A stretch of 6,007 nt of DNA from Hyphomicrobiales bacterium (lineage in GTDB: Bacteria > Pseudomonadota > Alphaproteobacteria > Rhizobiales > CAYWUX01). Shown here piece after piece: positions 1-6,007 of this stretch (the first letter of the stretch is position 1; each line of letters starts with the position of its first letter). Below the pieces are notes generated by a model that was given only the letters and a program-made list of their open reading frames with translations, was not told where the DNA came from and ran no database searches. The translations under genes were made by a program, and so were the position numbers. The stretch is from positions 1-6,007 of the forward strand of contig JANQOC010000545.1 of NCBI GenBank assembly GCA_028279265.1, given 5' to 3'.

Positions 1-1012
1 TGCGAGACTTGTGAACGGCGATACCTTCCATATTGTCGATGTTAAAGCTGTCGTCAGCCTCAAACAGGATTTGGCCATCCAGGCGTTTGTCGCGGTTGAT
101 TTCATTTGCGGACAACTGACGAATGCGCATCTTAATCCCTTCGGAATACCGGAACCTGCGTTCGAGCAGAAGCGCGCCACCTTCCGGTAGAGCCGCAACA
201 TCCGTAATATCGAACCCCCGCAGACGGCGAACCCGAAGACGGCGCTGCTTCTTTCCGTCCACCAGCCAGCCATTGAGAAATTCCTTAGGTTCGAGCAATC
301 GTTCGGGAAAAACAATGAGCTTTCCTCGATTGATTCCCTCACTATAGTAGGAGAGAGCTTCGATACCATTGTTTGTCGAAAGTCGGCGCAGAGACTTATT
401 TAAACGAAGCAGTTTTTTCTGGGTTCCGATTTGTTGATTACGTATGGGAAACTGCGCGATACGCGTATTGCGTTCAAAGGCTATCAGGGCTGAACCTTTT
501 TCCAAATTCCCCCGATATAAGGTGATGGCTTCCGCATCCCTGTCCCTGTTTTTTGAAAAGGGTTTGCCTTTACGATTGGAAAGGGGCCCTATTCTTACAT
601 TTTCCAGGCCGGTTGGATGTCCCGAAGTGTAAGAGATAGTCCCGGATAGCCAAATGCCGGAATCCGATATTGACACAATCTTTTCACCTTTGGGATCGAT
701 GACGAGGCCAGAAAACCCGCCAAAAAAAGGAGACTCTGACCTCAGTTGAATCCCGCCCTTCCAGATCAGTTTGCCGAATTTTCGTTGTTCGGGGGATGAA
801 TTATTTAAAATGATCGGATCTGCCGAAACGGAAATATTCTCGGGTACAAGCGTGCTTATATCCGGTTTCGCGGAAACGGAAGAGAGTTGCAACGTTGATG
901 CTAAAAGGAAAACAAAGAGACCAACTATGAGATGAGCGCAGTCTTGACGGATGCTATTTTCTTGGACGGGAATAACGGGGTCCGCCGGTTCTGGAATTGG
1001 CAAAAAACGCAT
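1..1012 (-). CDS. Exported esterase-like/phytase-like family protein, 3' end missing
   Basis: The frame stays open from an ATG at 1012-1010 to the left edge, giving 337 visible residues. I translated it through without meeting a stop. Residues 28-48 form a hydrophobic stretch (LIVGLFVFLLAS at its core) ending in V-S-A before Lys49, which looks like a signal peptidase I site, so the protein is probably periplasmic or secreted. The mature part resembles the 'esterase-like activity of phytase' family (Phytase-like, PF13449): GGFSGL at 98-103, ISDSG at 115-119, DAEAI at 159-163, FERN at 179-182, NGIEAL shortly after the middle, and DNMEGIA at 326-332. The recurring E-[AG]-[IL] motif suits a beta-propeller fold. 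From the usual family length I expect only a few dozen C-terminal residues to be missing. The substrate is unknown, and the family name does not establish phytase activity. The gene starts inside cobT and is probably translated from the same message. Confidence 0.85.
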   Translation of the reverse strand, partial: MRFLPIPEPADPVIPVQENSIRQDCAHLIVGLFVFLLASTLQLSSVSAKPDISTLVPENISVSADPIILNNSSPEQRKFGKLIWKGGIQLRSESPFFGGFSGLVIDPKGEKIVSISDSGIWLSGTISYTSGHPTGLENVRIGPLSNRKGKPFSKNRDRDAEAITLYRGNLEKGSALIAFERNTRIAQFPIRNQQIGTQKKLLRLNKSLRRLSTNNGIEALSYYSEGINRGKLIVFPERLLEPKEFLNGWLVDGKKQRRLRVRRLRGFDITDVAALPEGGALLLERRFRYSEGIKMRIRQLSANEINRDKRLDGQILFEADDSFNIDNMEGIAVHKSR

Positions 1013-2849
1013 TAGGTTTTTCCTCAAACAACTCGGCGAGTTGATCTGTCAGAGCTCCAGCAAGTTCTTCCGCATCCGTAATTGTGACGGCCCGCCGATA
1101 GTAACGGGTCACATCGTGTCCGATACCGATAGCAATAAGTTCAACAGGCGATTTTGTTTCTATTTCCTCGATGACTTGGCGAAGATGATGCTCGAGATAA
1201 CTGCCTGAATTGACCGACAGCGTGGAATCGTCGACAGGTGCACCATCCGATATCATCATTAAAATGCGGCGCTGTTCAGGCCGACCGAGGATACGATTGT
1301 GCGCCCAGGTCAGAGCTTCGCCATCGATATTCTCTTTCAACAACCCCTCTCGCATCATTAGTCCGAGGTTTCTGCGACTTCGCCGCCAGGGATTGTCTGC
1401 GGCTTTGTAGACGATGTGTCTGAGATCGTTGAGCCGCCCAGGCGATTGCGGTTTCCCCGCGGAAAGCCAGTCCTCGCGCGACAAGCCACCTTTCCATGCG
1501 CGGGTCGTAAAGCCAAGAATCTCAACCTTAACGCCGCAACGCTCCAGTGTACGGGCCAAGATGTCAGCGCAGCAGGCGGCGACCATGATTGGGCGGCCGC
1601 GCATGGAACCGGAATTATCCAAAAGCAGCGTAACCACGGTATCACGGAAGTTAGTATCGCTCTCCTGCTTGAATGAAAGAGGGAACAGCGGATCCGTCAC
1701 CACGCGGGACAACCGGCCGACATCAAGGATCCCTTCTTCGAGATCGAAATCCCAGGCCCGGTTCTGCTGTGCCAGAAGTTTTCTCTGCAGCTTGTTCGCC
1801 AGGCGGGCAACGGCGCCATGTAGGGATTGAAGCTGTTTATCCAATGAATTTCGGAGACGTTCCAGCTCTTCCGGATCACAGAGATCCTCGGCGGTGACGA
1901 TTTCGTCGAATTTCGTCGAAAATACCTTATAGCCAAATGCTTCGGGATCATCCAAAACAGACATGTTCGGACGCCACGGTTCATTTACATCGGGAGCTTC
2001 GGTTCCGTCAGCATCTGTGTCCAGGAGATCGACAGTGCCCATTTCCGCGCTTTCCGCATCTTCTCCGCCTTCACCTTCGAACATCTCTTCGTCCGAACTT
2101 GACTCGGATGTATCATCCATCTCCGACTCGTTGGAATCGTCGGCAGCGCTGTCCTGTTCCTGATCTTCGACTTCCCCGGATGCTTCCTGCTGGCCCTCCA
2201 TCAATTCTTCTTCAATATCGAGGGCCGTCAGCATCTCCTTGAGTGTCCGGCCAAACTGCTTTTGATCCTCGACAACTTCCCGAAGCGACGACATTACGTC
2301 ACCGGCATTCTCTTCAATCCACGGGCGCCAGAGGTCTACAAGATGCCGGGCGTTTTCCGGAGGCTTCTGTCCGGTCAAACATTCTCGCACGAGAAGTGAA
2401 AGGGCATCTTCCAGAGGTGCATCGGCTTTATCCTCGACATTTTGAAAACGGGATTGTCGATAAACATCTTCGGTCTTGGCTGAGAGATTGTCGGCCATTC
2501 CTGCCATGCGCATCGAACCAACAGCTTCGACACGGGCCTTTTCCACGGCCTCAAAGACCGTACGGGCCTGGCCCCCGGAAGGGCAGATCGAATTGTGCAC
2601 TTCGGGATCATGGCAGGCGGATTGCAATGCCAGGGAATCTGCATATCCGCGAATAATCGCCAGTTCTTCCTTTGAGGGAATTCTGGCAGGCTCCGGCAAA
2701 CGAATTACTTTTCCGTCCTTCCCCGGTGGCTCTGCCGTATATGTAACCTGGATTTCATCATCGCCGGCAATAGCCCGGGTCGCCGAAGAGACCGCCCGCT
2801 TGAACGGTTCCGTCAGAGCTTCCTTCCTGTTTACCGGATTGTTTGCCAT
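954..2849 (-). CDS. cobT: Cobaltochelatase subunit CobT (von Willebrand A domain)
   Basis: This 631-residue protein is the MIDAS-containing subunit of aerobic cobaltochelatase. With CobS it forms the chaperone-like ATPase complex that drives CobN to insert cobalt into hydrogenobyrinate a,c-diamide in the cytoplasm. The N-terminal segment (about 10-210) is typical of CobT, with FKRAVSSATRAIAGD near residues 16-30. Residues about 213-290 are a very acidic, Ser/Asp/Glu-rich low-complexity linker, also usual for CobT. A conserved segment follows (ANKLQRKLLAQQNRAWDFDL, about 351-370). The C-terminal vWA domain spans about 400-610, with the metal-binding MIDAS motif D411-N-S-G-S415 in LLLDNSGSM and a later MISDG around 532-536. 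Length is full for the family. It starts 13 bases after the cobS stop with no clear Shine-Dalgarno sequence, so translation is probably coupled to cobS. Its last 20 codons overlap the next gene. Confidence 0.96.
   Translation of the reverse strand: MANNPVNRKEALTEPFKRAVSSATRAIAGDDEIQVTYTAEPPGKDGKVIRLPEPARIPSKEELAIIRGYADSLALQSACHDPEVHNSICPSGGQARTVFEAVEKARVEAVGSMRMAGMADNLSAKTEDVYRQSRFQNVEDKADAPLEDALSLLVRECLTGQKPPENARHLVDLWRPWIEENAGDVMSSLREVVEDQKQFGRTLKEMLTALDIEEELMEGQQEASGEVEDQEQDSAADDSNESEMDDTSESSSDEEMFEGEGGEDAESAEMGTVDLLDTDADGTEAPDVNEPWRPNMSVLDDPEAFGYKVFSTKFDEIVTAEDLCDPEELERLRNSLDKQLQSLHGAVARLANKLQRKLLAQQNRAWDFDLEEGILDVGRLSRVVTDPLFPLSFKQESDTNFRDTVVTLLLDNSGSMRGRPIMVAACCADILARTLERCGVKVEILGFTTRAWKGGLSREDWLSAGKPQSPGRLNDLRHIVYKAADNPWRRSRRNLGLMMREGLLKENIDGEALTWAHNRILGRPEQRRILMMISDGAPVDDSTLSVNSGSYLEHHLRQVIEEIETKSPVELIAIGIGHDVTRYYRRAVTITDAEELAGALTDQLAELFEEKPNAFFANSRTGGPRYSRPRK
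1021..1025 (-). promoter_or_regulatory. Ribosome binding site of the phytase-like gene, inside cobT
   Basis: The minus strand reads GAGGA here, 8 bases before the ATG at 1012. This site decides the start. Between that ATG and the hydrophobic core of the signal peptide the frame has no other ATG or GTG, and only one TTG, at codon 4. The site lies within the codons for a Glu-Glu pair in the CobT C-terminus. Confidence 0.6.
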
Positions 2850-2862
2850 TGCAATGTGACGA

Positions 2863-3852
2863 CTAGCTCAGGACCACATTTGCCGTCGACTGAGGAAGTT
2901 CTTCGCCGAAGCAACGCTGATAAAATTCCGCAACCAGTCCACGTTCCAGATCGTCGCATTTGTTGACAAATGTGAGTTGAAATGAAAGGCCCAGATCGTT
3001 GAATATTTCGTTGTTCTCCGCCCAGGTCAGAACGGTTCGCGGACTCATCACGGTTGACAGGTCACCATTGATAAAAGCGTTGCGAGTGAGATCTGCGACA
3101 CGCACCATCTTGTCCACCGTCTCACGGCCTTTACCTTTCTTGTAGCTTTTAACCTTAGCCAAAATAATATTTACCTCATCGTCATGAGGCAGATAGTTCA
3201 ATGTTGTAACAATAGACCATCTGTCCATTTGACCCTGGTTTATTTGCTGGGTGCCATGGTAGAGGCCGCTGGTGTCGCCGAGGCCGATTGTGTTCGTGGT
3301 TGAAAACAACCGAAATGCGGGATGCGGCCGAATGACCGTACTCTGATCCAGCAGCGTGAGTTTCCCTGAAACTTCAAGAATACGCTGAATAACAAACATG
3401 ACGTCAGGCCGCCCGGCATCATATTCGTCGAACACAAGTGCCGTGTTCGACTGTATGGCATAGGGAAGGATACCTTCCCTGAATTCGGTAACCTGTTTAC
3501 CGTCTTTCAGAACGATGGCGTCTTTTCCCACGAGGTCAATGCGACTGACGTGACTGTCGAGATTAATACGGATACACGGCCAGTTGAGACGCGCTGCAAC
3601 CTGTTCAATATGAGTGGACTTGCCGGTTCCGTGATAACCTTGGATCATGACCCGACGATTGTGAGCAAATCCCGCAAGAATTGCCAATGTCGTTTCAGGA
3701 TTAAAAAGGTAATCTTCGTCTATATCCGGGACATGTTCATCCGATTCAGAGTAAGCGGGAACAGTCAGATCCGTGTCTATGTTAAACAACTCTTTTGCTG
3801 ACACGGTTATATCGGGAAGACCAGGAGTGTCTCCATCGTTTCGAAGTTGCAT
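2863..3852 (-). CDS. cobS: Cobaltochelatase subunit CobS (AAA+ ATPase)
   Basis: This 329-residue AAA+ ATPase, of the MoxR/chelatase type, is the nucleotide-hydrolysing subunit of aerobic cobaltochelatase and partners with CobT. All expected ATPase elements are visible: Walker A GYHGTGKST at 72-80, Walker B ALVFDEYD at 138-145, a sensor-1 Asn in FSTTNT at 183-188, a probable arginine finger in QMDRWS (Arg211), and a sensor-2-like SPRTVLTW at 270-277. The N-terminal segment before the ATPase core (LFNIDTDLTVPAY and EHVPDID) is characteristic of CobS rather than other MoxR proteins. Nothing is missing or broken. The ribosome binding site is weak (GGA about 11 bases before the ATG). The 61 bases separating it from the upstream J-domain gene show no terminator or clear promoter, so cotranscription with that gene is likely. 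Confidence 0.97.
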   Translation of the reverse strand: MQLRNDGDTPGLPDITVSAKELFNIDTDLTVPAYSESDEHVPDIDEDYLFNPETTLAILAGFAHNRRVMIQGYHGTGKSTHIEQVAARLNWPCIRINLDSHVSRIDLVGKDAIVLKDGKQVTEFREGILPYAIQSNTALVFDEYDAGRPDVMFVIQRILEVSGKLTLLDQSTVIRPHPAFRLFSTTNTIGLGDTSGLYHGTQQINQGQMDRWSIVTTLNYLPHDDEVNIILAKVKSYKKGKGRETVDKMVRVADLTRNAFINGDLSTVMSPRTVLTWAENNEIFNDLGLSFQLTFVNKCDDLERGLVAEFYQRCFGEELPQSTANVVLS

Positions 3853-3913
3853 TTAATGAGAATCCAGATTTTTTGTTAGTTTACTCGTCGACTTGATGGG
3901 GTTTACGCAGAAA

Positions 3914-4540
3914 TTAGCATAGTCCCGCTTTTTTTAAATAGTTATACGCTTGTATCACTTCTCGCAACTTATCCTGAGAGCGATTGTCACCTTGGTTGAG
4001 GTCAGGGTGATGTCTTTTCACCAGATCTTTGAATCTGGTCTTAATTTCTTCTTTTGTTGCTGTAACGTCCAGGTTTAACTGTGTCAAACACTTACGTTCC
4101 ATATTTCTTATAGGCCGTTGCGGTCTCTTTGTCTCGGCTTGTTTCGATTTGTTTTCCTCATTGAAGAGGTCGAAAAAGTCATCAGATTGGAAATCGTGAG
4201 CAAAATGCTGGTGATCGCCACCTGTCGATTGTTTTTTGCCGTTCGGACTATTGGTACCTAGTGACCAGGTGGGACGATGCCCGGTGACGGCGGATTTCTG
4301 AAATTTCGAAATCTCGTCATCGCTCATTCCCTGGAAGTAGTTGTATGTTTTGTTGTATTCCCTGACATGCTTCAGGCAAAAGCGGAAATACTGTCCATCC
4401 CGCCCTCTCCCCTGGGGGGCAAGATGCTTTCCCTCTTCAGAACAATCCCTCCACTCGCATTCCGGATGTTTTGCTTTAGCCCGGCGGTCTTTATCGGGCT
4501 TTACGCGGATGGAATCGAAATATTTAGAGTTCAAATTCAT
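3914..4540 (-). CDS. J-domain (DnaJ-like) protein with C-terminal J domain and N-terminal Cys/His cluster
   Basis: This 208-residue protein carries a J domain at its C-terminus (about 148-206). The diagnostic HPD tripeptide is at 178-180, within KRHHPDLNQGD, so it should be able to stimulate an Hsp70 ATPase. It lacks the Gly/Phe region, CXXCXGXG zinc repeats and C-terminal substrate domain of true DnaJ. The N-terminal part has a conserved-looking block, with C28-x4-C33 and later C55-x2-H58, then VREYNKTYNYFQGM. This could be a small zinc site, which is my inference. Residues about 85-145 are polar and probably a flexible linker. The start MNLNSKYFDSIRVKP resembles what I recall of related alphaproteobacterial proteins that sit before cobS. 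No clear Shine-Dalgarno sequence precedes it. It is the first gene of the cobS-cobT run. Its client protein is unknown. Confidence 0.88.
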   Translation of the reverse strand: MNLNSKYFDSIRVKPDKDRRAKAKHPECEWRDCSEEGKHLAPQGRGRDGQYFRFCLKHVREYNKTYNYFQGMSDDEISKFQKSAVTGHRPTWSLGTNSPNGKKQSTGGDHQHFAHDFQSDDFFDLFNEENKSKQAETKRPQRPIRNMERKCLTQLNLDVTATKEEIKTRFKDLVKRHHPDLNQGDNRSQDKLREVIQAYNYLKKAGLC

Positions 4541-4561
4541 GACGTCAGCGTTTGAGTTCAG

Positions 4562-4585
4562 CCACTATTAGACAGTACACAGTGG
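4562..4585. repeat. Short inverted repeat, possible operator upstream of the J-domain gene
   Basis: CCACT at 4562-4566 is matched by its complement AGTGG at 4581-4585, 14 bases apart. It lies 22 to 45 bases before the J-domain start codon, where a regulator could affect transcription. The arms are only 5 bases long, so chance is a real possibility. Confidence 0.2.
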
Positions 4586-4679
4586 AAACCGTTAGTCGAG
4601 TACAGGCATCTTAATTGAAGAATGTAAGCGAATTATTATCCCATTCAGCAGGTGAAGCCAAATAAGAATAGTCATCATA

Positions 4680-4710
4680 TTGACCTCTACGGTCTATTCC
4701 AAGATATAAG
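4680..4710 (+). promoter_or_regulatory. Candidate sigma70-type promoter for bolA
   Basis: TTGACC at 4680-4685 matches five of six bases of the -35 consensus, and TATAAG at 4705-4710 matches five of six of the -10 consensus. The spacing is 19 bases, longer than the ideal 17. GATATA at 4703-4708 gives the ideal spacing but a poorer match. Transcription would begin around 4716-4720, leaving a leader of roughly 50 bases before bolA. Confidence 0.4.
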
Positions 4711-4756
4711 ATAAGAAAACTTAATTTTGAACAGTATGTTGAAGCCATTTTGTCCC

Positions 4757-4763
4757 AGGGTGG
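4757..4763 (+). promoter_or_regulatory. Ribosome binding site of bolA
   Basis: AGGGTGG lies just before the ATG at 4768, with AGGG ending 7 bases upstream of it. This favours the ATG at 4768 over the in-frame TTG at 4750, which would place this site inside the coding region. Confidence 0.55.
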
Positions 4764-4767
4764 ATTG

Positions 4768-5037
4768 ATGAAAATCGAAGATCAGATACGGTCAAAGCTG
4801 ACAACGGCGTTTTCACCGGAACTTATTGAAATTAAAAATGAATCTCATTTGCATCAGGGGCATGCCGGTTCTCCGAATTCGGGCGAGAGTCATTTTCGCG
4901 TGCATATTGTATCAGCCAGGTTCGACGGGAAATCCCGGGTCGAACGCCATCGAATGATCAATGAAGTCTTATCAGAAGAGCTCGCCGGACCGGTACACGC
5001 GCTGGCGATTTCTGCAGACTCCGCAGCGAAGACTTGA
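4768..5037 (+). CDS. bolA: BolA family protein (BolA1-like)
   Basis: This is a compact 89-residue protein of normal BolA length. BolA proteins have a KH-like fold, partner with monothiol glutaredoxins through a shared [2Fe-2S] cluster and influence iron-sulfur handling; some also act in transcription. Visible family marks are the His-rich loop (H27, H29, H32 in SHLHQGHAG), GESHFRV at 39-45, FDGKSRVERHRMIN at 52-65 and the conserved C-terminal His in VHALAI (His77). The loop has histidines and no cysteine, so it looks like the BolA_H type; the protein contains no cysteine at all. I chose the ATG at 4768 because it has a ribosome binding site; a TTG at 4750 would add six residues. The gene is divergent from the J-domain gene and convergent with the CorC-like gene, whose stop is 6 bases away, so it is probably transcribed alone. 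Confidence 0.93.
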   Translation: MKIEDQIRSKLTTAFSPELIEIKNESHLHQGHAGSPNSGESHFRVHIVSARFDGKSRVERHRMINEVLSEELAGPVHALAISADSAAKT

Positions 5038-5043
5038 GGCGGG

Positions 5044-6007
5044 TCAGGCGTTAACTTTCCGGCTCTTCAAATTCTGCGGTGTGATTCGCAGAGCTTCAAT
5101 TTTATTGCGTTGACGGCGCAAAACCTCGAACCGGAATCCATGGAACGTAAACGCCTGGCCTGGATCGGGAATAGTCTGGGCTCCGTGAATGACGAGGCCG
5201 GCAATGGTGGTGGCTTCTTCATCGGGCAAATTCCACTCCATTCGCCGGTTCAAATCCCGGATCGGAACGGAACCGTCGACATTGACAGTGCCATCGGGTT
5301 GCGGTCTGACACCTGTAACTTCAATATCATGTTCATCGGCAATTTCACCGACAATTTCTTCCAGAATGTCTTCCAGAGTCACCAGGCCCATACTCTCTCC
5401 ATATTCATCGACCACGAGTGCAAAGTGACCTTTTCGCTTCAAAAAGGCGTTTAACTGGTCTTTGAGAGACGTAGAATCCGGTACGAACCACGGTTCGGAG
5501 CAAATCGACAAAATATCCAGCTTGTCCAGATTGTTCGCAACTTTTTTGAGGGATCGCAGCAGATCCTTCGCATGCAGTATACCGATGATATTGTCGGGCT
5601 CTTCGCGCCAGATCGGCAGGCGCGTATAGGGGCTGCTTAAAACGTCATCGACAATTTTTTCAGGGGGATCATCGGCGTTAATACTCTGCATCTTTGTACG
5701 ATGGACCATCACATCGGATACTTCGAGATCCGTCAAATCCAGAATTCCGCCGATCATATCTCGGTCGTGTTTTACCACCGAACCCGCCTGATGGTGGAGA
5801 TCGATCGTACCGCGCAATTCTTCGTGGGCAGAAATCAGATTCGAGTCTTCGGCAATCAGTTTCTCGGAGCGACTGAGCATCGACTGAATCAGTTTTTTGA
5901 TCAACCCGGATACAGGGGCAAACAGGGTCATCAACGGCCGTAATATCGGAGCAACCATCAGTGCGACGCGGTCGGGTTGGGAGATAGCGATTGTCTTAGG
6001 CAGGACC
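5044..6007 (-). CDS. Hemolysin/CorC family protein (CNNM-CBS-CorC_HlyC), 5' end missing
   Basis: The frame is open to the right edge, giving 320 visible residues. The true start is outside the window: the first residues (VLPKTIAISQPDRVAL) match the end of a CNNM/DUF21 membrane domain, so the Met encoded at 5958 is internal. A tandem CBS domain pair follows. The first contains DVMVHRTKM and YTRLPIWREEPDNIIGILH (visible residues about 98-150). The second contains HFALVVDEYGESMGLVTLED (about 194-213) and EEIVGEIADEHD. The C-terminal CorC_HlyC domain begins near VRPQPDGTVNVDGS and includes the typical TIAGLVIHG and FRFEVLRRQRNKIEALRI. Complete members have three or four membrane helices and are linked to Mg2+ (and sometimes Co2+) transport; haemolysis is a historical name with little support. 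As a whole it is probably an inner-membrane protein with a cytoplasmic CBS/CorC module. Confidence 0.92.
   Translation of the reverse strand, partial: VLPKTIAISQPDRVALMVAPILRPLMTLFAPVSGLIKKLIQSMLSRSEKLIAEDSNLISAHEELRGTIDLHHQAGSVVKHDRDMIGGILDLTDLEVSDVMVHRTKMQSINADDPPEKIVDDVLSSPYTRLPIWREEPDNIIGILHAKDLLRSLKKVANNLDKLDILSICSEPWFVPDSTSLKDQLNAFLKRKGHFALVVDEYGESMGLVTLEDILEEIVGEIADEHDIEVTGVRPQPDGTVNVDGSVPIRDLNRRMEWNLPDEEATTIAGLVIHGAQTIPDPGQAFTFHGFRFEVLRRQRNKIEALRITPQNLKSRKVNA
5073..5106 (+). terminator. Weak candidate terminator for bolA inside the CorC-like gene
   Basis: TCTGCG at 5073-5078 can pair with CGCAGA at 5087-5092 around an 8-base loop. A T-rich stretch, TTTTATT, follows at 5100-5106. It lies 36 bases past the bolA stop. 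The stem is short, the T-run is not adjacent, and the sequence is constrained by the opposite-strand coding region. Confidence 0.2.

Larger units (their letters stand above)
4541..4767. other. Divergent intergenic region between the J-domain gene and bolA
   Basis: These 227 bases are visibly richer in A+T than the flanking genes and should hold promoters for both directions. A candidate promoter for bolA is listed separately. I could not find a convincing -35/-10 pair reading towards the J-domain gene. No cobalamin riboswitch is recognisable: a B12-box-like sequence is absent on either strand. No small ORF with a ribosome binding site stands out. Confidence 0.6.

Noticed and set aside
1414..1830. 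Long plus-strand open frames (up to 138 codons) across cobT
   Set aside because: They lie opposite a well-conserved CobT reading frame, are rich in Arg/Ser/Pro as expected of a reverse-frame shadow, and resemble no known protein.
1901..1920. Perfect tandem duplication of the 10-mer TTTCGTCGAA
   Set aside because: It encodes part of the FSTKFDE segment that fits the normal CobT sequence; it causes no frame change and is best explained by coincidental codon choice.
2105..2210. Low-complexity acidic stretch in CobT as a possible repeat expansion or inserted domain
   Set aside because: An acidic linker in this position is a usual feature of CobT proteins, and overall length is normal.
4541..4767. 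Possible cobalamin riboswitch upstream of the chelatase gene run
   Set aside because: No B12-box-like sequence or matching set of stems was recognised on either strand, and the region seems too short to hold a full cobalamin riboswitch plus promoters.
5044..5958. Reading the CorC-like gene as a complete 304-residue protein starting at 5958
   Set aside because: The frame continues upstream to the window edge with residues typical of the CNNM domain, and no convincing ribosome binding site precedes the Met at 5958.
5044..6007. CorC-like gene as a cobalt transporter working with CobS and CobT
   Set aside because: CorC/CNNM proteins are mainly tied to Mg2+, the gene is in a separate transcription unit beyond bolA, and its adjacency alone does not support a cobalt module.

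Overview
The window looks like a stretch of alphaproteobacterial chromosome. The main evidence is a cobS-cobT pair encoding two subunits of the aerobic, ATP-dependent cobaltochelatase, preceded by a J-domain protein gene and a BolA gene. By eye the base composition is near 50% G+C. That would suit a free-living, possibly marine or Rhodospirillales-like lineage, but the genus cannot be set from the sequence alone. I see no mobile element, CRISPR array, tRNA or rRNA.

Layout from right to left: (1) 6007-5044, minus strand: the cytoplasmic half of a CNNM/CBS/CorC-HlyC family membrane protein, whose N-terminal membrane domain lies beyond the right edge. (2) 4768-5037, plus strand: a small BolA-family protein, convergent with the previous gene and separated from it by only 6 bases. 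(3) 4541-4767: a divergent intergenic region with a plausible sigma70-type promoter for bolA. (4) 4540-1, minus strand: a run of four genes in one direction, probably one transcription unit. These are a J-domain protein, cobS (AAA+ ATPase), cobT (von Willebrand A domain subunit) and an exported phytase-like/esterase-like protein cut off by the left edge. The last gene starts inside cobT, overlapping it by 59 bases, with a good ribosome binding site inside the cobT coding sequence.

CobS and CobT form the ATPase part of the chelatase that inserts cobalt into hydrogenobyrinate a,c-diamide during B12 synthesis. The large catalytic subunit CobN is not in this window. The J-domain protein and BolA are usually linked to chaperone and iron-sulfur/glutaredoxin functions; a link to cobalt chelation here rests only on gene position. 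The phytase-like protein is predicted to be exported and its substrate is unknown.

All six genes belong to known families, and their order resembles what I recall from other Alphaproteobacteria. I do not find a convincing undescribed system. The points most worth checking are the long cobT/phytase-like overlap, the atypical signal peptide it creates, and the Cys/His cluster in the J-domain protein.
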